A stretch of 64,000 nt of DNA, from NCBI GenBank assembly GCA_046330455.1, contig JAXLSU010000010.1, positions 85,748-149,747 of the forward strand, read 5' to 3'. Origin of the DNA: CAVQXR01 sp046330455. GTDB lineage: Bacteria; Actinomycetota; Thermoleophilia; Gaiellales; Gaiellaceae. The notes beneath the pieces are model-generated. The model was not told where the DNA came from, did not search any database, and saw only the letters and a program-made list of their open reading frames with translations. Position numbers and translations under genes: made by a program. This document shows, one piece after another, positions 31,784-39,495 of this stretch (position 1 is its first letter; every line of letters starts with the position of its first letter).

Positions 31784-32137
31784 ATGGCACACAGCTACGT
31801 CGACGCGAACGACCTCGAGCTCCAGCACGGCACGATGCGCCGGGTGCGTGCCGAGCTCGGTGTCCGGACGTTCGGAATCAACCAGTTCGAGCTGGCGCCG
31901 AACCAGTCGGGCTACGAGCACGACGAGAGCGAGTCGAACCAGGACGAGGTCTACGTCATCCTCGCCGGGAGCGGCCGGATGACGGTGGGCGGCGACGAGG
32001 TCGAGCTGAAGCCCGGCCGCTACGTCCACGTCACCGCCGAGGAGACGCGGAACCTCCATTCCGGCTCCGAGGGGCTGACCTGGATCGCGGTCGGTGCTCC
32101 CCAGGAGACGCCCTACCACCCGAAGGGCTTCTTCTAG
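31784..32137 (+). CDS. Small cupin-domain protein
   Basis: This 117-residue single-domain cupin has motif 1 in GYEHDESESNQDEVYVILAG and motif 2 in LKPGRYVHVTAEETRNLH, with possible metal ligands His and Glu/Gln; the exact set is atypical. ATG at 31784 follows AAGGGGGG, a clear SD, so the longer frame upstream is discarded. The LiuC-like hydratase begins 4 nt after its stop, so they form a pair. Function cannot be assigned from sequence alone. Confidence 0.82.
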   Translation: MAHSYVDANDLELQHGTMRRVRAELGVRTFGINQFELAPNQSGYEHDESESNQDEVYVILAGSGRMTVGGDEVELKPGRYVHVTAEETRNLHSGSEGLTWIAVGAPQETPYHPKGFF

Positions 32138-32141
32138 AGCC

Positions 32142-32897
32142 GTGGAGGCACTCCACGCCCGTCGGGACGGGCCCGTCCTCTACGTCACGCTCTCACGCCC
32201 GGAGACACGGAACGCCTTCGACGCAACGCTGATCGACGAGCTCGCCCGGACGTTCACCGACGTCGGCGATGCTCGCTGCGTGGTGCTCGCGGGTGACGGC
32301 CCGAGCTTCAGTGCAGGTGCGAACCTGAACTGGATGCGCGAGTCGATCGAGCTGACGTCAGAAGAGAACGTGGCCGACGCGCTGCGCTTCCGTGCGGTGC
32401 TCGAGGCCGTCGACGGGTGTCCGGCTCCAGTGATCGCGCGGGTGCATGGGCACGCGCTCGGGGGCGCCGCCGGCCTCATCGCCTGCTCGGACATCGCGAT
32501 CGCTGCACCGGACACCGTCTTCGGGTTCACGGAAGTTCGGCTCGGGATCGTGCCGGCCATGATCTCGCCGTACGTGCTCGCCAGGATCGGGCCCGGACCG
32601 GCGCGGCGCTACTTCCTCACCGGCGAGCGCTTCGACGCGGTCGAGGCGCACCGCATCGGGCTCGTACACGAGCTCGCGGAGGATCTCGACGCAGCGGTCA
32701 CGCGGACGGTCGGCGCGATCCTCGCCGGTGGGCCCGAGGCGGTCAGAGCGGCGAAGTGGCTCGTGCTCGACCGACCCGACGGGGCGGAAACGGCACGGCG
32801 GATCGCCGAGCGTCGCACGAGTGAAGAGGGCCAGGAGGGCCTACGGGCCTTCCTCGAGCGCCGCGAGCCTGCCTGGCGGGCCGGCGCCGCGCCCTGA
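32142..32897 (+). CDS. Enoyl-CoA hydratase family protein, LiuC (methylglutaconyl-CoA hydratase)-like
   Basis: This 251-residue crotonase has the oxyanion-hole segment SFSAGANLNWMRE and HALGGAAGLIACSDIAIAA. FGFTEVRLGIVPAMISPYV carries one catalytic Glu; the other usual Glu (in GGGxEL) is absent, as in LiuC-type enzymes. RRYFLTGERFDAVEAHRIGLVHE closely matches the leucine/isovalerate pathway hydratase group (recalled family pattern). GTG at 32142 lies 4 nt after the cupin stop. No other leucine-degradation genes are nearby, so the substrate is uncertain. Confidence 0.82.
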   Translation: MEALHARRDGPVLYVTLSRPETRNAFDATLIDELARTFTDVGDARCVVLAGDGPSFSAGANLNWMRESIELTSEENVADALRFRAVLEAVDGCPAPVIARVHGHALGGAAGLIACSDIAIAAPDTVFGFTEVRLGIVPAMISPYVLARIGPGPARRYFLTGERFDAVEAHRIGLVHELAEDLDAAVTRTVGAILAGGPEAVRAAKWLVLDRPDGAETARRIAERRTSEEGQEGLRAFLERREPAWRAGAAP

Positions 32898-32912
32898 GGC
32901 AGGGGAACCCGG

Positions 32913-33503
32913 CTACCGCCCTTCCACCGCCGAGCGGGCAGCCGCCTCGCCCGCTGCCGCGAACGCCCGAGCCTGCTCGAGACGAGCGTCGGCGGGATCT
33001 GCGTCTGCGAGGTTGAGCTCGACGAGCCGCGAGGCGATCTGCGCCGCGCTCGCAGCGAGGAGCGCTCCCGCGGCCGCATCACCTTCCAGGTTCGGATTTC
33101 CGTGCCGTACCACCGCCGCCCCGAGCTCTGCGATCTCCGCCGCCAGCTGCCCGATCCGAACCGGAACGTCGGCCGCGCGCTCCTTCGCCTCCTCGACCCG
33201 GCGGCGCCTCGTCTCCTCGTCCACCGCCGTCGCCCGGCCTGCCTCGAGCACCTCGGCGTAGGCGGCCACGTCCTCGCCGGCGAGCGGGGCCGCTTGCAGG
33301 CGGAGCGCCTCGGAGCGCTCGGCCGCTGCCGGCGCCTCTTCCCAGTGGCGGTCGGAGAAACGTGCGGCCATCGTGACGAGGCCCGCCGCGAGCGCCAGGA
33401 CGAGAGCCGCGACCGAGCCTCCGCTGGGTGCCGGCGTGCGCGCCGCGACGAGCTCACCGAGCTCGTCGAACCGGAGCCGCGCATAGTCGTCCGCAGAGAC
33501 CAC
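32913..33503 (-). CDS. Formiminotransferase-cyclodeaminase-like protein
   Basis: This 196-residue all-helical protein matches the cyclodeaminase (FTCD C-terminal/FchA) family: the N-terminal block TPAPSGGSVAALVLALAAGLV is diagnostic, followed by long helices ending in VELNLADADPADARLEQA. It would act on 5-formimino-tetrahydrofolate in histidine or purine breakdown, although no partner genes are visible. GTG at 33503 has TACGAT ending 6 nt upstream, overlapping the -10 of the divergent pdxH, so both transcripts are probably leaderless. ATG at 33524 is a less likely start. Confidence 0.8.
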   Translation of the reverse strand: MVSADDYARLRFDELGELVAARTPAPSGGSVAALVLALAAGLVTMAARFSDRHWEEAPAAAERSEALRLQAAPLAGEDVAAYAEVLEAGRATAVDEETRRRRVEEAKERAADVPVRIGQLAAEIAELGAAVVRHGNPNLEGDAAAGALLAASAAQIASRLVELNLADADPADARLEQARAFAAAGEAAARSAVEGR

Positions 33504-33508
33504 GGCGC

Positions 33509-33515
33509 TATCGTA
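33509..33515. promoter_or_regulatory. Shared divergent -10 element
   Basis: TATCGTA reads as TATCGT on the plus strand (8 nt before the pdxH ATG at 33523) and TACGAT on the minus strand (6 nt before GTG at 33503). The same base pairs appear to serve two leaderless promoters facing apart. Confidence 0.5.
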
Positions 33516-33522
33516 GGCGGCC

Positions 33523-34137
33523 ATGGACGCTCGAAGCACGATGCTCTCCGAAGAGACGGCCCAGTCCGACCCGATCGCCCGGGTCCGAGCCTGGCTGGAC
33601 GAAGCGTTCGCGGCCGGGATCCCGAACGCCGAGGCGATCGCGCTCGCGACCTGCGGCACCGACGCCCGGCCGTCCGTCCGCTTCGTGCTCTGCAAGCACA
33701 TCGACGAGCGCGGCTTTGTCTTCTACACGAACACCGAGAGCAGGAAGGCCGCCGAGATCGCCGCCAATGCCGAGGGAGCCCTCGCCTTCCACTGGACGGC
33801 GCTCGGGCGCCAGGCGCGCGCGACCGGCTCGCTCGAACGGGTCGCCCGGGCCGAGGCCGAGGCCTACTACCGGACGCGGCCGCTCGGAAGCCGTCTCGGG
33901 GCCTGGGCCTCGCCCCAGAGCAGGCCGATCGCGTCGCGCGCCGTGCTCGAGCAGCTCTGGCACGACGCAGCGTCCCGGTTCGAGAGCGGGGAGCCGCCGC
34001 TCCCGCCGCACTGGGGCGGTTACCGCCTCGTGCCTCGCGAGCTCGAGCTGTGGGAGCATCGCGACAGCCGGCTCCACGACCGGCTCCACTACACGAGGGC
34101 CGCGGACGGCTGGACGCGCGTGCGCCTCGCACCGTGA
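33523..34137 (+). CDS. pdxH: Pyridoxine/pyridoxamine 5'-phosphate oxidase
   Basis: This 204-residue FMN enzyme makes pyridoxal phosphate. FMN-binding segments are RPSVRFVLCKHIDERGFVFYTN and SRKAAEIAANAEGALAFHW; the C-terminal signature runs through PPHWGGYRLVPRELELWEHRDSRLHDRLHY (given as a region, residues about 164-194), which contains the substrate-binding Arg/His. Length fits the family. ATG at 33523 sits on a CCATGG palindrome 8 nt after a TATCGT -10; ATG at 33541 is an alternative. Confidence 0.94.
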   Translation: MDARSTMLSEETAQSDPIARVRAWLDEAFAAGIPNAEAIALATCGTDARPSVRFVLCKHIDERGFVFYTNTESRKAAEIAANAEGALAFHWTALGRQARATGSLERVARAEAEAYYRTRPLGSRLGAWASPQSRPIASRAVLEQLWHDAASRFESGEPPLPPHWGGYRLVPRELELWEHRDSRLHDRLHYTRAADGWTRVRLAP

Positions 34138-34153
34138 CCCGGACGTAGGGGCG

Positions 34154-34465
34154 CTAGAAGAACAGCTCCTTGAGCTTGAGGGCCTGGCCCATGTCGCCCT
34201 CGATCTTGATCCGGCCCATCATGAAGGCCGCCGCCGGGCTCTGCTCCCCCCGGAGGAGCCTGAGGAACGTCTCCTCTCTCATGCGCAGCACGGTCTCCGC
34301 CGCGTGGTCGCCCTCCGCGACGCTCAGGACGCCGTCGGCGACCGACACGACCCAGCTTCCGGCGCCGGCGATGTCGAACCGGTACGAGAGCGTCTGGCCC
34401 TCGAGCCGCGAGGTGTCGAGACGCGTGTCGAGCGTCCCGAAGAACTCACGTGCGGTATCGGACAT
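34154..34465 (-). CDS. SCP2 sterol-carrier-like domain protein
   Basis: This 103-residue protein is a single SCP2 fold: LSYRFDIAGAGSWVVSVADG, AETVLRMREETFLRLL and AAAFMMGRIKIEGDMGQALKL are the family blocks. Such proteins bind hydrophobic ligands (lipids, acyl chains) in a tunnel. The ATG has GGAGGAGA directly upstream, so the long overlapping frame that extends to 36139 is not used. It lies 38 nt downstream of the MFS transporter gene and is probably co-transcribed with it. Confidence 0.88.
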   Translation of the reverse strand: MSDTAREFFGTLDTRLDTSRLEGQTLSYRFDIAGAGSWVVSVADGVLSVAEGDHAAETVLRMREETFLRLLRGEQSPAAAFMMGRIKIEGDMGQALKLKELFF

Positions 34466-34503
34466 CTGCTCTCCTCCGCAGTCGCTCGCAACCGGCGAAC
34501 CTG

Positions 34504-35712
34504 TCAGGTCGTCGCTGGTGCCCTTTCTAGCATCCGGCTCCGCCGTTCGCTCGGCAGGGCCAGCGCGAGCACCGCACCGAGCGCGGGCCCTGCGGCCGCG
34601 GCGAGGATGGCAGCCTGAAGGTCGATGGAGTCGGCGAGACCGCCGAGCGCGATCGCGAAGATCCCGCCCAGCCCGATCGCGAGCCCGATCGAGAGCCCCG
34701 AGGCGAGGGCGATGCGGCTCGGCAGGTACTCCTGGCTCAACACCGTCGTAACGCCGAACGTCCCGACGACACAGGCCCCGGCGGCCGCGATCGCGACGAT
34801 GCCGATCGCGCCGCCGACGAGCGCGTAGACAAGCACGAGCGGCACCGAGAGCGCGAGGCTCGCAATGATCACCGGCTTGCGACCGAGTCGGTCGGCCAGA
34901 GGCCCGCCGACGAGCGTCCCGATCGCACCGGCGCCGAGGAACACGAAGGCGAGCATCGTCGCCCAGGACGGGCTGCGTCCGAGCGAGACCTCGTAGAGCG
35001 GCACGAACGTGAACAGGCCGTAATGTGCCGCGCTGCGCAGGGCGACGACGACCTGGAGCAGGGAGAAGGCGCCGAGACGATCGGGGAGGTCGGAGAAGCG
35101 GCTCGTACGTGTTCCGGTGACGTCGAACTGCCCCAGATAGCGTCGCTCGGCGAGCAGAACCGCTGCGGCCGCCACGCCGGGCACGGCGAGCAGAAGCCCG
35201 CCGTTCAGGCCGAGCGCCTCGAGCAGCAGGCCGCCGACGAGCGGCCCCAGCGCGAAGCCCACGTTGCCGCCGACCGAGAAGAACGCCATCCCGCTCGCGC
35301 GACGATCGCCGCTCACGAAGCTCGCGAGCTTCGATCCCTCCGGATGGTAGGCGGCGACCCCGAGACCCGAGACGAGCACGCAGACGAGCAGCGCCGGGTA
35401 GCTCGGCGCCACCGAGGCCAGAGCGACTCCCGTGCCCCCGAGCAGCACGCCCACGGGAAGGAGCCAGAGCGCGCCGCGCCGATCCGAGACGAGGCCGAAA
35501 GCGGGCTGGACGAGCGAGGAGGCGGCGGTGGCGACCATGACGACGACGCCGGCGAGCATGTTCGAGAGCCCGAGTCTCGGCACGAGGAAGACGAGCAGGG
35601 CCGGTACCGCCCCCTGCCCGAAGTCGGTCGCCATGTGCCCGGCCGAGAGAAGCGCCATCCCGCGCCTGTCCACACCGGCAGCAGGGGAGCGCCCGACCAC
35701 GAGGCTGAGCAT
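34504..35712 (-). CDS. MFS transporter, fosmidomycin-resistance (Fsr)-like
   Basis: This 402-residue transporter has about twelve hydrophobic helices. The first helix region SAGHMATDFGQGAVPALLVFL matches the Fsr group, whose first helix has a conserved H-x-x-D pair and G-x3-P. FGLVSDRRGALWLLPVG is the loop 2-3 motif and ADRLGRKPVIIASLALS the loop 8-9 motif. The substrate is unknown; Fsr-type proteins export small phosphonates or drugs in some bacteria. It starts 221 nt from the divergent pepA gene. Confidence 0.86.
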   Translation of the reverse strand: MLSLVVGRSPAAGVDRRGMALLSAGHMATDFGQGAVPALLVFLVPRLGLSNMLAGVVVMVATAASSLVQPAFGLVSDRRGALWLLPVGVLLGGTGVALASVAPSYPALLVCVLVSGLGVAAYHPEGSKLASFVSGDRRASGMAFFSVGGNVGFALGPLVGGLLLEALGLNGGLLLAVPGVAAAAVLLAERRYLGQFDVTGTRTSRFSDLPDRLGAFSLLQVVVALRSAAHYGLFTFVPLYEVSLGRSPSWATMLAFVFLGAGAIGTLVGGPLADRLGRKPVIIASLALSVPLVLVYALVGGAIGIVAIAAAGACVVGTFGVTTVLSQEYLPSRIALASGLSIGLAIGLGGIFAIALGGLADSIDLQAAILAAAAGPALGAVLALALPSERRSRMLERAPATT

Positions 35713-35760
35713 AACGCCGGCGGCTCGGACCCCTCTGGCCTACCGTGACGATACGCGCGC

Positions 35761-35783
35761 AGCCCTCCCTGATCGGGAGGGCT
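35761..35783. other. Perfect inverted repeat in the MFS/pepA divergent interval
   Basis: AGCCCTCCC (35761-35769) and GGGAGGGCT (35775-35783) form a 9-bp perfect stem with a TGATC loop. It lies between two divergent starts (35712 minus, 35934 plus), so it is unlikely to be an ordinary terminator. It could be an operator or a 5'-UTR structure. The rest of 35713-35933 shows GC-rich small hairpins only. Confidence 0.4.
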
Positions 35784-35933
35784 TCGGGCTGGGAGAGGAA
35801 GTCCCCGCCGCCAGGGCGACGGGTGGAGGACGGGGCGCTGCCGGGCGCATCACCGTCTGTCCCCGGTATCGGCCGGTAGCGCCCCCGGCTTGAGCGCGGG
35901 TCGTGACCCGGCACCGCAAGGGTGGCGGTTACG

Positions 35934-37445
35934 ATGGCTCGCGAGCCGATGGAGATCGCCGTCACCACCGCCGAGGCCGAGGCCGTCGAGGCAGACGTCC
36001 TCGCCGTCGCCGTGCCCGAGCCCGTACGGCTGACCGGCACGGCGGCCCGTCTCGACGGGCTGCTCGGTGGTCGCCTCGCCCGGCTCGTGGACGACCACGA
36101 GATCCGCGGCACGACCGGAAGCGTCACGGTGGTCCACACACACGGCGAGCTCGGGGCTCATCGGATCGCGCTCGTCGGGATCGGCAAGGAAGGCTCGCTC
36201 GATGCAGACTCGGTCCGCACCGCAGCGGCCCGGGTCGCCGAGCGGACGGGCACGTTCGGGGCCGGCAGGATTGCCTGGGCGCTCGGCGAGCCTCTTCCCT
36301 CGACAGCGGCCGAGCAGGCGCGGGCGCTCGTCGACGGGACCGTGCTCGCCTCCTTCGACCCCGGTTGCCGGAAGACCGGCGAGCGAGAGCGTGCTGCCGT
36401 CACCGCCCTCCTGCTCGCCGGACCGGAGGCGATCGAGACCCCCGCGCGGCGCCAGGCCGTCGTCTCCGGCTGGACGAACCGCGCCCGCGAGCTCGTGGAC
36501 GCACCCGCGAACGAGCTGTCGCCGGCCGCTCTTGCCGAGCAGGCTGCCGGGATTGCCGCGGTCCTCGACGGCGTTCGCTTCGAGGCGATGGACGGCGAGG
36601 AGATCCGGGCGGCGGGCATGGGCGCCCTTGCCGCCGTCGCGCAGGGAAGCTCGGCCGACGCGCGGCTGATCCGGCTCGAGTACGAGCCTCCCGGCACATC
36701 CTCCGACACGGTGCTGTGTCTCGTCGGCAAGGCGATCACGTTCGACTCGGGCGGCCTCTCGCTGAAGCCCGCAGCCCGGATGGACGAGATGAAAGGGGAC
36801 ATGGCCGGCGGCGCCGCTGCGATCTGCGGGCTCGCGGCGATTGCCGAGCTCGGGCTTCCGCTCCGCGTCCATGCCGTCGTTCCCGCCTGCGAGAACATGC
36901 CCGGCGGCGGCTCGTTCAGGCCGGGGGACATCGTCACGGCGCTGAACGGCACGACGATCGAGGTGACGAACACGGACGCCGAGGGCCGCCTCGTGCTCGC
37001 GGACGCCCTCGTCGAGGCGCGCCGGCGCGGCGGCACCCATCTGCTCGACCTGGCGACACTGACCGGGGGCGTCACCGTTGCGCTCGGGGACTTCTACGCC
37101 GGCCTGATGGCGAACGACGATCAGTGGCGGGAGTCCGTTCGAACCGCCGCCGAGCGCAGCGGGGACCACGCCTGGCCGCTTCCACTCCATGCGACGTACC
37201 GGCGGATCTACCGTTCGACCATCGCGGACGTCAAGAACTCGTCCACGTGGCGCCAGGCGGTGCCCCTCTACGCCGGGATGTTCCTCCAGGAGTTCGCCGG
37301 CGACGGCCCGTGGGCGCACCTCGACATCGCCGGGACCGCACATCTCTCGCGGGGCCGCGGCGACTACTACACGAAGCCCGGGGCGACCGGGTACGGCGTC
37401 CGGCTGATCGCCGCGCTCGCCGAGCAGCTCACCGGCGAGGCCTGA
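35934..37445 (+). CDS. pepA: Leucyl aminopeptidase (M17 family)
   Basis: This 503-residue cytosolic metallopeptidase has the two-metal site: Lys266 and Asp271 in LVGKAITFDSGGLSLKP, Asp289 in MKGDMAGGAAAI and the Asp/Glu of EVTNTDAEGRLVLADAL, with an Arg in the same block. The N-terminal domain (1-170) is the variable macro-like domain. It releases N-terminal residues from peptides. ATG at 35934 has AAGGGTGG about 10 nt upstream; GTG at 35922 would be four codons earlier. Confidence 0.95.
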   Translation: MAREPMEIAVTTAEAEAVEADVLAVAVPEPVRLTGTAARLDGLLGGRLARLVDDHEIRGTTGSVTVVHTHGELGAHRIALVGIGKEGSLDADSVRTAAARVAERTGTFGAGRIAWALGEPLPSTAAEQARALVDGTVLASFDPGCRKTGERERAAVTALLLAGPEAIETPARRQAVVSGWTNRARELVDAPANELSPAALAEQAAGIAAVLDGVRFEAMDGEEIRAAGMGALAAVAQGSSADARLIRLEYEPPGTSSDTVLCLVGKAITFDSGGLSLKPAARMDEMKGDMAGGAAAICGLAAIAELGLPLRVHAVVPACENMPGGGSFRPGDIVTALNGTTIEVTNTDAEGRLVLADALVEARRRGGTHLLDLATLTGGVTVALGDFYAGLMANDDQWRESVRTAAERSGDHAWPLPLHATYRRIYRSTIADVKNSSTWRQAVPLYAGMFLQEFAGDGPWAHLDIAGTAHLSRGRGDYYTKPGATGYGVRLIAALAEQLTGEA

Positions 37446-37480
37446 CGCCCTCCCTGCGAGCTGTCCCGTAGGCTGTCGGC

Positions 37481-37894
37481 GTGCCTCGCGGGCCGCTTCC
37501 GCCCGAGCTCGAGCGATTCCTGGCTGCGCCGCGCCCGGCCGTCGTCTCGACGCTGACCGCCGATGGAAGCCCCGTCACAACGCCGACCTGGTACGAGTGG
37601 ACGGGAGCGCATCTCGTGCTGGTGATGGACAGAAACGGCCGGCGCGTCGGGAACCTACGCCGCGATCCCCGCGTCGGGCTCACGGTGCTCGACGACGACT
37701 GGTACAGGCACCTCTCGCTTCTCGGGCGGACAATCGAGATTCGCGACGATCCCGACCTCGCCGACGTCGATCGCCTCGCGGAGCGGTACTGGGGGCACGC
37801 GTACGAGCCCCGGGACTGGAAGAGCGTGACCGTGACCGTCGAGGTCGAGCGCTGGCACACCTACGGCAGCCCCGGCGAGTCTGCACCCCCGTAG
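37481..37894 (+). CDS. PPOX-class F420/FMN-dependent oxidoreductase
   Basis: This 137-residue split-barrel protein matches the PPOX/F420-dependent (FDOR-B-like) group: AAPRPAVVSTLTADGSPVTTPTWYEW forms the first strands (region 15-40), DRNGRRVGNLRRDPRVGLTVLDDD the cofactor-phosphate site, and VTVEVERWHTYG the end. The cofactor (F420, FMN or other) cannot be fixed. GTG at 37481 has TAGGCT ending 6 nt upstream, so probably leaderless. Its TAG stop lies inside a repeated CCCGTAGGGG unit. Confidence 0.85.
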   Translation: MPRGPLPPELERFLAAPRPAVVSTLTADGSPVTTPTWYEWTGAHLVLVMDRNGRRVGNLRRDPRVGLTVLDDDWYRHLSLLGRTIEIRDDPDLADVDRLAERYWGHAYEPRDWKSVTVTVEVERWHTYGSPGESAPP

Positions 37895-37959
37895 GGGCCG
37901 GACCTCATCCGGCCCGCTACCAGACGCCGCCTCCCGTAGGGGCCGCTCATCCGGCCCGC
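37888..37959. terminator. Two-copy hairpin repeat between convergent genes
   Basis: Unit 1 (37888-37917) and unit 2 (37933-37959) both read CCCGTAGGGGCCG ... CTCATCCGGCCCGC. Unit 1 makes GGGCCGGA/TCCGGCCC with a 5-nt loop, unit 2 GGGCCG/CGGCCC. They separate the convergent genes ending at 37894 and 37969 and probably act as bidirectional terminators. The first copy contains the stop codon of the PPOX gene. Confidence 0.6.
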
Positions 37960-37968
37960 CGCCGCACG

Positions 37969-39276
37969 CTACGAGACGAGCTCGACGGTCGTGTAGCACA
38001 GCGGCGCTTCGCCCACGTTCGTCAGCTCGTGCACGAGCAGCTCGCCCGGCCCGAGCTCGTGGAACGTGACCTCGCCCGGTGCGTCCTCGCCGGTCAGGAC
38101 CTCGCCGTCGAGCGTCCGCACCCGCCAGCGCCCGCCGGACTCGCAGCGGTAGAAGTACGTCGTCCGGTGGCAGTGGAACGGGGTGCGCTCCCCGGGGCCG
38201 AGGGTGATGTCCCAGACCCGGACGCGATCGTTCTCGAAGAGCAGTGCGCTTCCGACGACGTAGTTCGTCGAAGCCCGCTCGAGCTCGCCGGGCTCGACGC
38301 CCGTGAGCGGGCTCCCAGGGCGAGAAGCCGGAATGCCGGGAGCCGGAGCAGCCGCGCGGGCCTGCCCGAGGATCCAACCCTCGACCCTCGCTTCCGGCGA
38401 GCCGTCCTCACCGGGCTCACGACGGCCGAGCACGACTGCGAGCATCCCCACGAGCCCGGCGACGGCGTCGAACCTGTCCTCCCCGTCCGGCTCGCTGCCG
38501 AACCCGTCCTCGAGCTCTGCGACGAGCCCGCGGCCGGCCTCGATGCCGGCCGTGCGAAACCACGCCAGCACGCCGGCCGCGGCGGCGCGCCGCCGCTCCT
38601 GCAGCCGCTTGCCGCCCGTGAACCCGACGAGCCCGTAGTACTCGGTCGGGTACGTCTCCGCGATGACGACGTCGTTTCCCTCGACGAACTCGGTGAGGGA
38701 CCCGTGGAACGGCCAGATCGCGACACCGCCGGAGCGCCCGCGCAGGGCCGGGACGAGCACGTCGCGCCAGCCGGAGAGCGCCGCCTTCCCGACCTGGTTG
38801 CCGCCCAGCGTCCAGAAGAGCGGGCAGGCAGGGCGTCGCGTCGACGTCTGACGCTCACAGGCCCGGCGCAGATCGCCGAGCGCCGCTACTCCGAGCCCGT
38901 TGCAGAGGTGCTGCTGCCTCGTACCGCCGGGCCGGAGCGGGTAGAACGGCCGGCGTACGGAGATCTGCTCACGACGCTCGGCGACGTTGGCGAACTCCGA
39001 CCAGTCGCGAAGACCGAATCGGTCGCGCAGGAACGCGACGAAGTCCCGGATCCCGGCACGCTCCGCGTAGGCGATCGGGACACCGATCGGGAAATCGAAC
39101 CCCACGAGCACCGGAGTCGCGTCGCCCCGGAGTCGCGTGAGGAGCGTGCCCGAGTCGCCCACCGGCTCCGGGGTACCGACCGTGTACCGGTCACCGTCGA
39201 GGCGAGCGGTCGCGAGCCACCGCTTGCGCGGCTCGAGGCTCCAGTCTGCGTGGGCGACGATCGCCGGCCGTGGCAC
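37969..39276 (-). CDS. DUF429-like (RNase H-fold) / cupin fusion
   Basis: This is a 435-residue fusion. Residues 1-315 resemble DUF429-type predicted RNase H-fold proteins: IVAHADWS near the start, PVLVGFDFPIGVP, AETYPTEYYGLVGF and DRFDAVAGLVGML supply the conserved acidic residues. Residues about 330-435 are a cupin: FENDRVRVWDITLGPGERTPFHCHRTTYF has His ligands and LGPGELLVHELTNVG closes the barrel. GTG at 39276 is preferred to the longer frame. The combination is unusual and the function unknown. No RNA or DNA partner is suggested by neighbours. Confidence 0.7.
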   Translation of the reverse strand: MPRPAIVAHADWSLEPRKRWLATARLDGDRYTVGTPEPVGDSGTLLTRLRGDATPVLVGFDFPIGVPIAYAERAGIRDFVAFLRDRFGLRDWSEFANVAERREQISVRRPFYPLRPGGTRQQHLCNGLGVAALGDLRRACERQTSTRRPACPLFWTLGGNQVGKAALSGWRDVLVPALRGRSGGVAIWPFHGSLTEFVEGNDVVIAETYPTEYYGLVGFTGGKRLQERRRAAAAGVLAWFRTAGIEAGRGLVAELEDGFGSEPDGEDRFDAVAGLVGMLAVVLGRREPGEDGSPEARVEGWILGQARAAAPAPGIPASRPGSPLTGVEPGELERASTNYVVGSALLFENDRVRVWDITLGPGERTPFHCHRTTYFYRCESGGRWRVRTLDGEVLTGEDAPGEVTFHELGPGELLVHELTNVGEAPLCYTTVELVS

Positions 39277-39495
39277 GGGACGAACCGTACTCGCACCTCG
39301 CCGGGCGGGTCGTTGCGGACGACCGTCTCGCCGGCCCACTCACCTTCCGCCGTGGCGACGGGCAAGGAGACGGGGGCGGCCTCTCCCGCGCGCAACGGTG
39401 CCCTCTCGCACGAATCGCGGGCAGGAGGCGCACGAACCACACCCCGGTACCAGGCACCGCAGCCCGTGGCCGCCACCCGCTCGATCCGCTCGGCG

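Noticed and set aside
35713..35933. Possible RNase P-like or riboswitch RNA (GAGGAAGTCC segment)
   Set aside because: Only a short resemblance; conserved RNase P elements and any known riboswitch core are missing.
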